A DNA stretch of 64,000 bases, from NCBI GenBank assembly GCA_024734495.1, contig JALMQS010000099.1:103136019-103200018 (forward strand). The letters run 5' to 3'. The notes beneath the pieces are model-generated. The model had not been told where the DNA came from, did no database searches, and saw nothing but the letters and a program-made list of their open reading frames with translations. Position 1 is the stretch's first letter. Each line of letters opens with the position of its first letter. The translations under genes and the position numbers were made by a program. Shown in pieces: positions 29,801-36,079 of the stretch. This DNA is from Forficula auricularia. Lineage: Eukaryota > Arthropoda > Insecta > Dermaptera > Forficulidae.

Positions 29801-32513
29801 TTAAAGAAAAAAAAAATAGTTTAATTCTACTTATGATAGTTCTTTCGCGACAATCCACACACAAAGTTTTAGCCTCGTAACCACTCTATAAATATGAACG
29901 GTGCTAAAATTTTAGGTTATGTTTTTTTAACGTGACTGTACTTTTCACACTACTATATCCTCTTTATGAATGGATGGCTTCCATTGATTTTATATCCCCT
30001 CTACTAAAAATAATCGCCCAAATATGTTTTTTTTTTATCAAAACTACGCAGTAAATAATTTTAATTTTTTTTTTAAGTTACTCCGAATATAGTATTCTAA
30101 CAAATATTAGTTTTTAATCAAGATGGTGAAAGTCCTTCAAATAAAAAAATAGAATAATGATCATTTTCATACCCTTTCCTATTCTACCATGTATGTATAA
30201 AATTTCATTTTTAATTGCAATTATTTCATGTTTGGTGTGGTAAATCGTCTTCAAATTTTAACAGTGTGTTTATTATGCTTTTAATGACTGTATAATTTTG
30301 CAATTTCCCTGATCATATGAAAATGAACTGAGAATAAATACCAAAGTAATCTTCTTGCTGGGCTGGGCAGCTGTGGCTAGAAGACCCTGGTTTAATTAAT
30401 GGAGTGGACTGTATTTCTTTAATTAAGATAAAGGAAGGTGTATTTCTCCTTCTTCAATGAATAAAAGGCAAAGATTTTTATATGTATATTAACAATGGTT
30501 TTAATGATAGAAATAATGGTTTTGTACATACGAATGAGATATAATACAAATGGCGTTGGCGTGGCGAATGCAGACGACTTTTGTGGCAATTCGGTTCACT
30601 TGGTTTTTTGTCCGATGATATGATATGGTATGATTCAAGTTTGGTTTCTTCTCCAAATTCAATTAATAGGTTAAGAGTAATTCTTAATCAATTCACGCTT
30701 TTCAATTTCTCAACTATCAACAACAAACTTCAATTCAATATTCAATTTACGATTCTCCTCCTCCACTCAATTCAACTATAATCAAATCAATCTGCTGGTG
30801 CAGTCATAAAAAAACCTTCAACTATCAACTACGAGGCGAGGAGCGAGAATGAGTCGCACTTGCCAAAGAGAGCTGATCTAGCCAGTTTCTCTTTTATTCC
30901 CTTAGAGGGCATCACTCGTCAATCTATCAATTCTAATTTATACAATGACTTATATTCCAAGTTTCGAAGACTTCTTGAATTTTTTCATTTGTGAAAGAAC
31001 TACATTAAAGAGATCTTTGGATGGATGCCTCACATTACATGGTAACAAAATCGTTTTTATTAACGATCTTTAAGAAAAATTCGACCATCTTCCAAATTAA
31101 TAATTCAACTAAAATTTCAATACGCGTTTTTATTTCGTGAAAGATAGATACATAAAGCTTTAAGCTTGTATCTTATTTAGTTTACGAGGTACAATACAAG
31201 CCATCAGACGAACAGATACAGATATTCAATCATATCTAATCTTAATTGCAGCTCTAATTATAAGACTTAATGATGAATGTAGAATGTTTTCAATACACAA
31301 TTTTGTCTGTGTACTACGAAATGAATACACAAAAGGTATGTCACTTCTCCCTTCAAATAGGTTAAAAATTCAGAACAGAGAAAAAACTCATTGACCACCA
31401 TGAAAGTTTTGAAACCAGGTTGACCACCTTTGGTTTAAAACCACGCCCATTTGGATAATCTCATTCAATTGATTTATTTGACTAAATAGTCTGTTGTTTT
31501 TAGTGATTTCTCACATCTCTCCAGAAGTTACGTCCAACCTATCTACATTACTAGCTTTGAGTCCCAGAGACGATCAACTTCATTTTTACTCCGGTGACTC
31601 TTGGTCTTCCACAAATAAATATTTAATAACATATTAAAAACTAATTTTTTTCAAAACTTTTATGAGTGTTAGATCATGGCATATTAAATAAGATTTCTGG
31701 ATGGGTCTTTATGCTATCAATCAATTTCTTTTTCTTTTTAATATATAGTTTTTATTCAGGAATCATTATATCCTTCTTAGTAAATACAAATGATACTCTT
31801 CTTCTTAATAGTATTGAAGATATTATGAATGCTAAGTATAAAATTGATTCCCATAAAGGTTCAATATTTCGTAGAATAGAGGTAATATTATTATTGAAAT
31901 TTAACATATTATTAAAAGATGATAATGAATTATAATAATCAAAATATATATTTTAGAAAAGTGTTAATCCACTTTATAGAAGACTCTATAAGGAATTTTT
32001 ATTATTTATTAAAAATAATGGACCTACATATTCACAAGCCTTTGAGATATTAAACGCGAATCCCAAATATGGATTTATAGGTCTTGAAAAGTCTTTAAAT
32101 TCATTATTTTATAATAAAAAAACTGAAATAGTGATGTTTCCGTTTTTATTTCCAAAACAATTTTTAATATTTGGCATGCCAAAATATCATCCCTATAAAA
32201 AATTCATCGAAATTAAGTAAATATTTATTTTTGAAATTGTAATCTAAAAATCGATTTGCTTTTTTGTAAATAAATAAAATACTAATTAATTTTTATTTTC
32301 AGAATACAAAGAATGAATGAAGTTGGAATTACAAATCGAATTTTAAGTCAGATCGAAAATATCAAGAAAAATGTTTATTCCAATACTTTCCTTCCTGTCG
32401 ATATTTATGGGCTTCTATTTCCTAACGTTATATTGTTAATTGGAATTATTTTGGCTATTGTTATACTAATTTTTGAACTAATTTTTTATTGTCATTCAAA
32501 GAGGAGGAAATAA
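1450..32513 (+). CDS. IR-like ionotropic receptor, gene A (nine exons)
   Basis: Predicted ligand-gated ion channel of the divergent ionotropic receptor (IR) family, acting in the plasma membrane of chemosensory neurons (role inferred from family). Exons: 1450-1576, 2190-2332, 3532-3828, 4134-4237, 24186-24356, 24936-25156, 31667-31881, 31957-32216, 32303-32513. They sum to 1749 nt, 582 residues. Exon 5 carries the S1 signature NGTWSGVVGKV; exon 6 holds TM1 and the start of the pore; exon 7 holds TM2; exon 8 is S2; exon 9 holds TM3 and a basic tail. Lesions relative to gene B: a 1-nt deletion after the ancestral ATG at 1418, so the first usable Met is 1450 with a shortened signal peptide; and a lost exon 7 acceptor with an in-frame AG 3 nt further on. 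It may be functional or decaying. Introns 4 and 6 are expanded by TEs. Confidence 0.8.
1590..2109. mobile_element. Composite MITE in gene A intron 1
   Basis: Ends are a perfect 31-bp terminal inverted repeat beginning GGCTAGGCACACACAG. A further copy of the right end lies inside (1801-1853), nearly identical to 2053-2105, so the element looks like one MITE followed by a second right half. The orthologous intron of gene B lacks it: there the flanks are directly joined. No transposase. A target duplication is not clear. Confidence 0.75.
3083..3522 (+). repeat. Dispersed repeat X, copy 1
   Basis: Begins ACTTTATCCAATGCGAAGC and ends near GACTTAACCAA. Homologous copies are at 33320-33750, 47860-48305 (reverse) and 50990-51157 (reverse, partial). 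It sits in the T-tract directly before gene A exon 3, whereas gene B has only a short native T-tract at the same place. No coding capacity. Confidence 0.75.
4096..4273 (+). repeat. Duplicated exon 4 segment, left copy
   Basis: From CCATAACTATAAAATAAAATC through exon 4 to a T-run. It is repeated almost exactly at 9663-9855, flanking about 5.4 kb that includes the BEN-domain gene. This copy keeps the acceptor and donor and is taken as the working exon 4. Confidence 0.75.
4274..4632. other. Simple AT repeats and hairpin-family fragment
   Basis: 4280-4430 holds imperfect iterations of TTTATAAAAAA-type units. 4470-4580 contains GTGTAGGTTTTAAGTGAAACAC, related to the terminal motif of the hairpin repeats at 49494-49776. 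No gene seen. Confidence 0.5.
4633..5686 (-). CDS. BEN-domain protein, antisense in gene A intron 4
   Basis: Four exons plus a start codon ending an upstream exon can be joined in phase: ATG 5684-5686, then 5413-5521, 5176-5330, 4878-5106, 4633-4784. Total 648 nt, 215 residues. The middle has a possible coiled-coil (SALSETIAYMFDAISKIQKK). The C-terminal third resembles a BEN domain, a DNA- and protein-binding fold of chromatin factors: MVKALLPCLF, then KRLDPKILDAL, VNKIFPGKI and a basic end. The intron 4785-4877 uses a GTGGGT donor. Upstream sequence 5687-5790 is open in the same frame except for one TAA near 5731, and another exon-like segment lies at 6673-6804, so the ancestral protein was probably longer. 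It could be a host gene or a TE passenger. Nuclear function is inferred only. Confidence 0.6.
5896..6323. mobile_element. Fold-back element 1
   Basis: Two arms of about 170 bp in inverted orientation (5896-6070 and 6150-6323), starting GTGAGTTTTTTATCTTGAGA. Between them lie about 80 bp. No transposase. It lies 5' of the BEN-domain gene, or in its first intron if the gene is longer. Confidence 0.75.
6861..7271. mobile_element. Fold-back element 2
   Basis: Inverted arms: ACAGGGTGATTCATACG and TATGGAAAACGGAGCGCAGG on the left, their complements at 7200-7271 on the right, plus an inner pair around 7000-7160 (GATCTAAAATATTTTCAG). Non-coding MITE-like unit. Confidence 0.7.
7272..8609. other. AT-rich, no gene; AT microsatellite
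   Basis: Contains a (TA)n microsatellite at about 7979-8006 (another lies at 5841-5872) and degenerate ATTTATTA repeats. No coding sequence could be supported. Confidence 0.5.
8610..9290. repeat. 103-bp tandem repeat array
   Basis: Units contain TTGGACCCCATAAAAAATA, CTGTGAATCAAATTTCATAA and GTTGGACCCCTCTTGG. The GGACCCC landmark recurs at 8798, 8901 and 9004, a 103-bp period, with more divergent units on both sides. Apparent open frames are repeat translations. Confidence 0.8.
9300..9662. repeat. AT-rich tandem duplication
   Basis: Two imperfect copies of a unit of about 120 bp with the landmark AAAAATTTATACTRGAGAGA at about 9390 and 9507. Non-coding. Confidence 0.6.
9663..9840 (+). pseudogene. 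Dead duplicate of gene A exon 4
   Basis: Near-identical to 4096-4260, but the acceptor CAG has become CGG, extra bases follow it, and one T is missing in the TTTTTGG run, shifting the frame. It ends in the 13-bp target duplication of the adjacent Jockey insertion. Confidence 0.75.
9841..12693 (-). mobile_element. Jockey-clade non-LTR retrotransposon, 5' truncated
   Basis: Flanked by a perfect 13-bp target duplication, CTATCTATGATAT (9828-9840 and 12694-12706). The 3' end is an A-rich tail seen as a T-run at 9841. Only ORF2 is present, starting within the endonuclease domain; ORF1 is absent, the normal result of incomplete target-primed reverse transcription. It lies antisense in gene A intron 4. 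Confidence 0.9.
10025..12690 (-). pseudogene. Jockey ORF2: endonuclease and reverse transcriptase
   Basis: The N-terminus is an APE-type endonuclease: WNANGLLHH, CLISETHF, IYCPPKH, GGDYNAKHTHWGS, SSDHTPIILT. Next comes the RT: KKAPGYD, RPISLLPILSKIFEKLLL, QFGFR, AQAFDKVWH, AGVPQGSVLGP and the catalytic FADD, then a C-terminal IQKFQNKVLR block. Two single-nucleotide frameshifts break it, near 12603 (extra G) and near 10985 (A-run); otherwise the frame is open to the stop at 10025. The element therefore died recently. Confidence 0.9.
12738..12937. repeat. Hairpin-family repeat, left half
   Basis: Matches 49380-49470 and 49745-49910 (AAGAGTTGATT, ATCAATCAAAATAAAT blocks). The copy is split by the LTR element; its other half resumes at 18573. 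Confidence 0.65.
12942..13184 (-). repeat. 3' LTR
   Basis: 243 bp, nearly identical to 18327-18568; small differences include one extra base in CGATTATG versus CGATATG. A polypurine tract (CCGGAGGAAGGAGG on the minus strand, 13185-13198) abuts it. Confidence 0.93.
13185..14410 (-). other. Non-coding 3' region of the LTR element
   Basis: Strongly AT-rich, without an env-like open frame. The only notable frame, 79 codons at 13339-13578, is a run of Ile and Asn codons and is not believed. Confidence 0.6.
14411..16690 (-). CDS. Pol of the LTR element: protease and integrase, no RT
   Basis: One uninterrupted frame of 759 codons, entered by a minus-1 shift from gag. It begins WPPRERTYITS and contains an aspartic protease (LIDTGSTVNLI near residue 48, DILIGLDA flap region). 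A Lys/Asp-rich spacer of some 160 residues follows, then ATAGDDNEGLETVHSAEE, which in mdg1/412-type elements lies downstream of RNase H. The integrase has its zinc-binding H-H-C-C region (NHRGIAENY to NNCEICLKAKY) and DDE core (NIDVFE, ITDAGNEFNN, PIERVHST). RT landmarks (LPQG, YxDD) and the RNase H catalytic block are absent. The element would need RT supplied by a related autonomous copy. Confidence 0.88.
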   Translation of the reverse strand, partial: FFRKWPPRERTYITSQINYNNFEYRDSINEKSLLPYLEWRNLKVLIDTGSTVNLIKPNIANLYTKFKEDNFIKSINGSRKITEYTYVKFLGKEYIKTLIIDFHKDFDILIGLDAIKKLEFEWDFKNDIITYENTKYKLRYHISEIDKKFSHKSDDTNSDSLSSLDKEEIVDDKLEPTDVKKKHEPVDKQIKFSKDKTDNDVIKTNDKVNEPEINNKIINKKYVGKVKNVSQLTKTKDQMLRDEKLIHQPTHQRVKIKNRKDIKNTPKIGNLCQYSHRVKDGKNSEGKVSLNDQSINNLKSDLKYEVHINEMEIDEIINNELESILATAGDDNEGLETVHSAEESPVAGIKILENVAVNIFKNQIILDSHDNDTKVEKLKLFNNKNRLMITINKQEIDFELTKILLEYIHSKEKFYIYFKDETLFIPLNNLIQQTFNSLNIYKCSKILEDIEDLEHRLKILKDIHEGITNHRGIAENYLEIKRKYYWPAIKKDIQKYINNCEICLKAKYERNPIKNINKTETPSKPFQIVNIDVFEIYKTKFITMVDQFSKFVEVIHIKNLTAVEIVRKIERIFSRFPLPQKVITDAGNEFNNELLKSFCRTNNIEIHYTCIENPKSNSPIERVHSTILEHLQIINQNTECKNYNIKRKMNLIVKAYNNTIHSTIGKSPFEVLYGRDNLQINNEIIDSEVINQYSQEKDLMFKLIKTNIENKKKRSGEENPSKLPNTLFLKRKKRKPKGTPNFSEIRLKEYDQNLGKSNR
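16651..17499 (-). CDS. Gag of the LTR element
   Basis: 282 codons from ATG. The N-terminal capsid-like part reads LLKLIPKYNGSPELLEEFI and continues with helical, Lys/Glu-rich sequence. The C-terminal 80 residues are Asn/Arg/Phe/Gln-rich (RNFQPRQNFQPRPHFQNY) with no CCHC knuckle, as in mdg1/412-group Gag. The last 13 codons overlap the pol frame. Confidence 0.85.
   Translation of the reverse strand: MATLSHSELLKLIPKYNGSPELLEEFIENTEAIVRNFSEVPIDQQNLILLHIKNQIIGDARHKILGHHVRNWDELVILLRNLFKSPKNENTIKVELFSLTNKNLGIEKNYVEINKLMTQYNSRINARNIETDIKTELIKEFSKDATQIFIKTLKEPTASQVLAQNLGSVYEVYEYILNRTNALTNEGRPKINNNNYNNTSYRNFQPRNFQPRQNFQPRPHFQNYQNGYQNSNNYRNHNNYRPPRPQYFNQTPMSTQTIQNHSGQERRENHFLGSGPRENELT
16684..16690 (-). 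promoter_or_regulatory. Minus-1 ribosomal frameshift site between gag and pol
   Basis: The minus strand reads T-TTT-TTA with TTT and TTA as gag codons, the X-XXY-YYZ arrangement. Slipping back one base enters the open pol frame. A downstream stimulatory structure was not evaluated. Confidence 0.7.
17500..18309 (-). other. 5' leader of the LTR element
   Basis: 17500-17940 is AT-rich with three or four imperfect copies of a unit around CATTAACCTTTATTTATTT. 17941-18309 is abruptly GC-balanced with no long frame, consistent with an untranslated packaging or translation-control leader (inference). Confidence 0.55.
18310..18327 (-). promoter_or_regulatory. Primer binding site
   Basis: Directly inside the 5' LTR the minus strand reads TGGCGCAGTCGGTAGGA. 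It starts with TGG, as expected for pairing with a tRNA CCA end, and resembles the PBS of 17.6/297-type elements. The tRNA was not identified. Confidence 0.75.
18327..18568 (-). repeat. 5' LTR
   Basis: 242 bp, partner of 12942-13184. Near its end the minus strand has AATAAA-type signals (GAAGAATAAAATT). TSD CACT follows at 18569. Confidence 0.93.
18573..18690. repeat. Hairpin-family repeat, right half
   Basis: Continues the copy interrupted at 12941. The empty-site equivalent is near 49915-49975 (CAAGTAATGTAATCGTGCAT). Confidence 0.6.
19060..19250. repeat. C-rich tandem repeat with G-quadruplex motifs
   Basis: Two copies of a unit of about 123 bp, nearly all C and A on the plus strand. On the minus strand each contains GGGGGCGGGGGTTGGGGTG followed by further GGG runs, meeting the G-quadruplex pattern. 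Long Pro-rich and Gly/Val/Trp-rich frames on both strands are products of composition. Confidence 0.7.
19437..20030. repeat. Tandem array of about 115-bp units
   Basis: Five units with landmarks TTTTTGCATTTCTAGC, CAGATTATGTA, ACAAAATTTGG and a CCCCCCCCATTTTGGGTGG block. The last unit is divergent. Confidence 0.8.
20494..23894 (+). mobile_element. RTE-clade non-LTR retrotransposon
   Basis: Flanked by a perfect 16-bp target duplication GTATCCACAGATACCT (20478-20493, 23895-23910). The 3' end is a short (TAAG)n repeat, as usual in the RTE clade. The 5' 400 bp are non-coding. Inserted in sense orientation in gene A intron 4. Confidence 0.9.
20891..23816 (+). pseudogene. RTE endonuclease-reverse transcriptase
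   Basis: The APE-type endonuclease comes first: MRIGSWNIRTLY, CALQEVRW, FVNIYAPTE, IILGDANAKIG, NQIDHFLVD, GTDHFLVV. The RT follows: NRKSPGIDQIPSELLK, WREALIVPIHKKG, YRGISLL, CGFRKGRST, FIDYKQAYD, TGLRQGDALSPLLFN. The C-terminus has VIYGCESWT, KRRLEWAGHV and GRRPPGRPRQRW. One extra base near 21200 splits the frame. The catalytic box reads FGNADD, not YADD, with one residue extra, so the copy is probably dead even apart from the frameshift. Confidence 0.9.
23911..24185. other. Gene A intron 4, 3' end
   Basis: Sequence from about 24050 resembles the equivalent part of gene B (56000-56085), so this is the native intron end. No gene. Confidence 0.6.
24186..25156 (+). CDS. Gene A exons 5-6 (S1 domain, TM1, pore)
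   Basis: Exon 5 (24186-24356) reads IYIELETRFGERSKNGTWSG and continues with DICGQLILIQQGMDAINQLRP, the lobe S1 pattern of iGluR/IR proteins. Exon 6 (24936-25156) has the TM1 stretch LTILITMISFTAIFKL and the pore entry ILEITRALCQH. Its donor is G|GTTTGT, weaker than the GTATGT of gene B. Confidence 0.85.
24712..24800 (+). repeat. Fragment of the 18873-20433 element family
   Basis: CCAGCTGTGAAGCCCGCCTTC and CTTGCTGGCCAGGACGATAC match the start of that element. Located in gene A intron 5. Confidence 0.6.
25157..26040. other. Gene A intron 6, first part
   Basis: 25290-25345 (GTGACCAGACATCCCGCGAC, then AAAGTCCCGATTTTTGG) looks like a hAT-MITE relic; a possible opposite end (AAATCTGGTCACC) is at 28930-28942. 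The rest is unrecognised. Confidence 0.4.
26040..26796. repeat. Inverted repeat with extra arm copy
   Basis: 26060-26310 is the inverse of 26510-26780 (landmark ATTGCGGCA, AACTTCAACCTCATTGCGGC), and 26330-26510 is a further partial copy. MITE-like, non-coding. Confidence 0.65.
26797..27310. repeat. Tandem repeats in gene A intron 6
   Basis: Three units starting GAAGTGATACAAA (26803, 27067, 27251), each with a TATTATATTATATACAGA block that is itself duplicated in the first unit. Confidence 0.7.
27311..29390. other. Gene A intron 6, unresolved
   Basis: No gene supported. A minus-strand frame at 28234-28443 (69 codons) has basic sequence but no family signature. 28770-28860 has TGGACCCC-type repeats and a GGGAACCACTGCTCTAGA motif common at hAT-derived repeat ends. 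Confidence 0.4.
29820..31010. repeat. Dispersed repeat, interrupted by a solo LTR
   Basis: 29820-30288 plus 30945-31010 match 60450-60960 in inverted orientation, e.g. TTCGCGACAATCCACACAC and AAGTTTCGAAGACTTCTTGA. The solo LTR at 30289-30944 is missing from the other copy. Confidence 0.7.
30289..30944. mobile_element. Solo LTR
   Basis: 656 bp beginning TGTATAA and ending TTATACA (TG to CA with 7-bp inverted ends), flanked by a 5-bp target duplication ATGAC (30284-30288, 30945-30949). The empty site is preserved at about 60500. No internal coding region, so it is a recombination product or a LTR-only insertion. A 66-codon frame at 30581 is not believed. Confidence 0.8.
31667..32513 (+). CDS. 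Gene A exons 7-9 (TM2, S2, TM3)
   Basis: Exon 7 encodes VLDHGILNKISGWVFML and TM2 (FFFFLIYSFYSGIIISFL). Exon 8 (31957-32216) is the S2 lobe: YRRLYKEFLLF, NANPKYGF, FPFLFPKQF, MPKYHPYKKF. Exon 9 (32303-32513) has EVGITNRILSQ and TM3 (VILLIGIILAIVILIFELI), then CHSKRRK and a stop. Introns 7 and 8 are 75 and 86 bp. The canonical exon 7 acceptor is destroyed; the start given here uses the next AG. Confidence 0.82.
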
Positions 32514-33319
32514 ATTATATATTATTATTCTTGGACAAGTTTATATATTGACACAATTTATTTTATACTATTATATTTAGAAAAATTAAATTGTTTTAAG
32601 TAAATTGTTATTTGTGGACTGAATGATAAATTTTTAGGATGGCATAGAGAATATTATTTATCATAGTGTTCGAAGAGAAAAAAATATAACTTATAAAAAT
32701 AAGTCACAAAATATCAATAAATAATTGAAGCCTTCATTACTGTTTAAATCTAAGTCACGAATGCTACATCAACGAACGCACTTTCCACTACTCAAAAATT
32801 TGGCCATTTGTGTAGAAATACTAAATTTGTAAAATAAATTATATTTATTCCATATCTAGGTACATAAAATAAAAATTTCTTGGCTGCGAGAATTCTGACT
32901 TAAGTTGTCTTGCGGGAAAAATTCACATTTTGAATCACTATGAAGTTAAGTTGGCACCTCAATGGTATGTCTAAGTAAAGTTGATAGATCATGTTTTATT
33001 TTTATTAATTTAATTATATTTTGGCACAGTAATTCAAGTCGAAATGAAACGAAAATTCCAGAGATAAAGAGCTAGAACCAGCTGTAGATTGTGAAAATGC
33101 GGAGTATTTCAATTCTCCTAAGGCCGTAAAGCTTATAGACTATCTGTGCAAAATTAGGTCGAATTTTCATGTAAAGGGTAGTCGCTCGAATCGCTCGAAT
33201 CGAACTTGGCTGGGGCACTGCCGAGTCCACAGATATCACATAATATATAATTTTTTCGATGTTCTCTCATTGAGTTTTTTTGTATACCAAAATGGCATGG
33301 TTTCTCTGATTTTTTTTTT
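32514..33319. other. Intergenic, 3' of gene A
   Basis: No gene. Possible polyadenylation signals (AATAAAT near 32718) follow the stop codon. The rest is AT-rich unique sequence. Confidence 0.45.
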
Positions 33320-34600
33320 ACTTTATCCAATGCGAAGCATGGGGAAAGTATTGTAATCGGTCTCGCGCCAAGCGGGAATTCAAAGGGTCCTCAGGTAAAG
33401 ACTACGGAACCCATGGAATCAATTAAGTTCACAAATTGTAGTATTCAATTAGATTGAATTTTAGCACGTGACTGTTTTGGCAAAAATTAGCTGGAGACTC
33501 GTCGAGAGGCCAAAAAGTGCCATTTTTTTGGAAGTGCGTGCGGATGAATGGATGGATGTTATCGTTTATTTCGTCCACGATTTTTTCCACACCGTTCCAC
33601 CGATTGAAATGAAATTGAAAACCTACCATTATTTTAACAAAATGAAGCGCTGATTAGTTTTTGGTACATATCAGCCAACAAACATTAGCACTTTATTTCG
33701 GTACTTTTTTAGTTTTTTCAAAATATCTTGAAAATGACTTAATCAATTTTGATGAATTTAATATCCTAATTAATTATCTTGGGGACAACAAAAAAGGTTA
33801 AATAAAGTTTTTAGTAAAATTATATTTTAAAGTACTTTACTCTAAAGTAAGATAGTACTTTTTTTAATTCCTAATTTTACCAAAAATTCTCTAAAATTTA
33901 TTCATTTTATGGGTTTAATATAGCTCATTTAATTGCTTAAGTAAGAATGGATAATCTACCCGCTGTGAAATGTTAAAAATTTGGTAACCATAGGAACTGC
34001 GTTGTTTTTTTATCCGTTACCTTTGATGAAGTCATAGAGGAATCAACTTAAAATCAAAAATAGCGATTGATTCTGATGTAATACTTGAGGAATAACAATT
34101 CTTCTTGGATTTTTGACGTTTCGGTTTTTATTGGTAACAATTGTTGAAGACATAGAGGAATTAATTTAAAATCAAAAATAGTGATTGATTCTCATCTAGT
34201 ACTTCAGGAAAAACCATTCTATATTAGATTTTTGACGTTTCGGTTTTTATTGGTAACCATTGTTGAAGACATAGAGGAATAGTGATTGATTCTGATGTAA
34301 TACTTGAGGAATAACAATTCTTCTTGGATTTTTAACGTTTCGGTTTTTATTTGGTAACCATTGCTGAAGACATGGAAGAATCGATTTAAAATCAAAAATA
34401 GTGATCGATTCTCATCTAATACTTGAGAAATAACAATTCTACATTAGGTTTTTGAAGTTTCGATTATTATTGGTAACCATTGCTGAAGACATGAAGGAAT
34501 CGAGTTAAAATCAAAAATAGTGATCGATTCTCATTTAATTCTTGAGGAATAACAAGCTTGAGTTGTTTACCAAAAAAGAATTTAGTCTTTTTGATTTTAA
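33320..34600 (+). repeat. Composite repeat: X plus tandem array
   Basis: Repeat X (33320-33750) continues into a spacer with the TTTACTCTAAAGTAAGATAG block (33750-34030), then about 4.5 units of a 118-bp tandem repeat with landmarks TTGACGTTTCGG, GAAGACATRGARGAAT and TAAAATCAAAAATAGYGAT. The same order occurs, inverted, at 47220-48305 and 50480-51157. Confidence 0.75.
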
Positions 34601-34708
34601 GTCGATTCTTCCATGTTATCAGTAGAAGTTGCTATTAATAGTCAAAACATCAAAACGGAATGCAATAAGGTTATTCCGCTAATATTAGATAAGAATCGGT
34701 CGTTATTT

Positions 34709-35410
34709 TTAACCGACTTCAAAAAAGGAGGAGGTTCTCTATTCGACTGAATTTTTTTTTTTTTTTTTTAGCTTTATGTTACCTCATATCTCCGCCAATT
34801 GTCAACCGATTTTGAAAATTTTTTTTGCATTGGGTCCGGTCTAGCTTCCGATTGGTCCCATTATTTTTCCTTTTTTTTCATAGGTATTAGACCTTTTTTA
34901 TTAGGTTTGTTTAGACCTAACGTCTTTGTTTATGAACCGATTTCGATGGTTCTTTTTTTATCCGAAAGAGGGTGTCTTAGGGATGGTGTCATATTAATTT
35001 GGTCAAGTTCTGATGATATGATCACTATTAATAACATCACTAAAAAGAGAAAAATAAAAATAATTTTAAGAAAAAATGATTTCAAAAAATAAATAAAAAA
35101 TACACTAAAAAGGTATAAAATAATTATTATCTTATTTAGTTACTACTAAACGACGAAATATTAACATGGAATTACTTTGAAGTTAAGCTAAACATATACC
35201 TACCTTTTTATGAATCGCACTCGACGGATCTTACTTAGTACTTTTGGCGGGTACGCTCGCTTATAGGTATAGTTTGTTTGGTACCGACTTCAAAAAGTAA
35301 TTTCATGTTAATATTTCGTCGTTTAGTTGTAACTAAATAAGATAATAATTATTTTATACCTTTTAGTGTATTTTATTTGTTGCATTTAATTTTTTGAAGT
35401 CGGTTTTTAT
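34709..35410. mobile_element. Element with ACCGACTTCAAAAAA / TTTTTTGAAGTCGGT ends
   Basis: Terminal inverted repeats AACCGACTTCAAAAAA and TTTTTTGAAGTCGGTTTT; inner arms at 35096-35195 and 35290-35390 (AAACGACGAAATATTAACATG). A relative sits at 61410-61995. The start (GGAGGAGGTTCTCTATTCGA) is a wording I know from repeats of many insects, especially Lepidoptera. The apparent ORF 34799-35092 is not believed. Confidence 0.7.
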
Positions 35411-35429
35411 TTTTTTTTTTAAAAAAATT

Positions 35430-35690
35430 ATTTTTTGATTTTAAGTTGATTTCTCCATGTCTTCAGCAATGGTTACCAATAATAATTGAAAAGTCAAAAA
35501 CCTAATGTAGAATTGTTATTCCTCAAGTATTAGATGAGAATCGATCGCTATTTTTGATTTTAAGTCGAATCCTCCTTGCCTTCAGCAATGGTTACTAATA
35601 ATAACCGAAATTTCAATGTAGAATGGTTATTCCTAGACTATTAAATGAGAATAGATCATTATTTTTTACTTAAAGTCAATATGAACTGCA
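35430..35690 (-). repeat. 118-bp tandem units, reverse orientation
   Basis: Two units of the same tandem family as 34030-34600, in the opposite orientation, directly beyond the TIR element. Confidence 0.7.
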
Positions 35691-36079
35691 AATTGCAAGT
35701 GATATCTGATTAATAATAAAGGAATAAACATATTAATATTTAAAGTAAATTTGGATAAAGTTTAGTAACGATCCGTTGCAGTTTATTTTTTAATGAAAAT
35801 AGTTTCAGCCGTTTTTGTGATCATTTGAAAAAACCAAGCAAAATAACCACTTTTTTATGCACGATTACAATAATTATCCATACCCTGTATGGTAAAGTAA
35901 AAAGAAATGATTACTCATTAATGGACTGTTTTTATATTGAGTAAGAAATGTCTCTGCTGAGGGTAATTAATTAATCAAATTAATTAAACATATATATAAT
36001 ATTTACCAAATATTTAAATTAGACATTTACGCCACTCAATATTACTTAAGCATATCTGGCTAATGCTTTAGCTATTTTT
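35691..36079. other. AT-rich spacer
   Basis: 35700-35780 resembles 47130-47220 in inverse orientation (AACGATCCGTTGCAGTTTAT). No gene. Confidence 0.45.

Noticed and set aside
34030..34600. Palindromic tandem units as a possible replication origin or CRISPR array
   Set aside because: Dispersed in three other places as part of a repeat family; no spacer diversity or initiator context.
34799..35092. 97-codon plus frame with hydrophobic start
   Set aside because: Lies wholly inside a non-autonomous inverted-repeat element and is not kept in its relative at 61410-61995.
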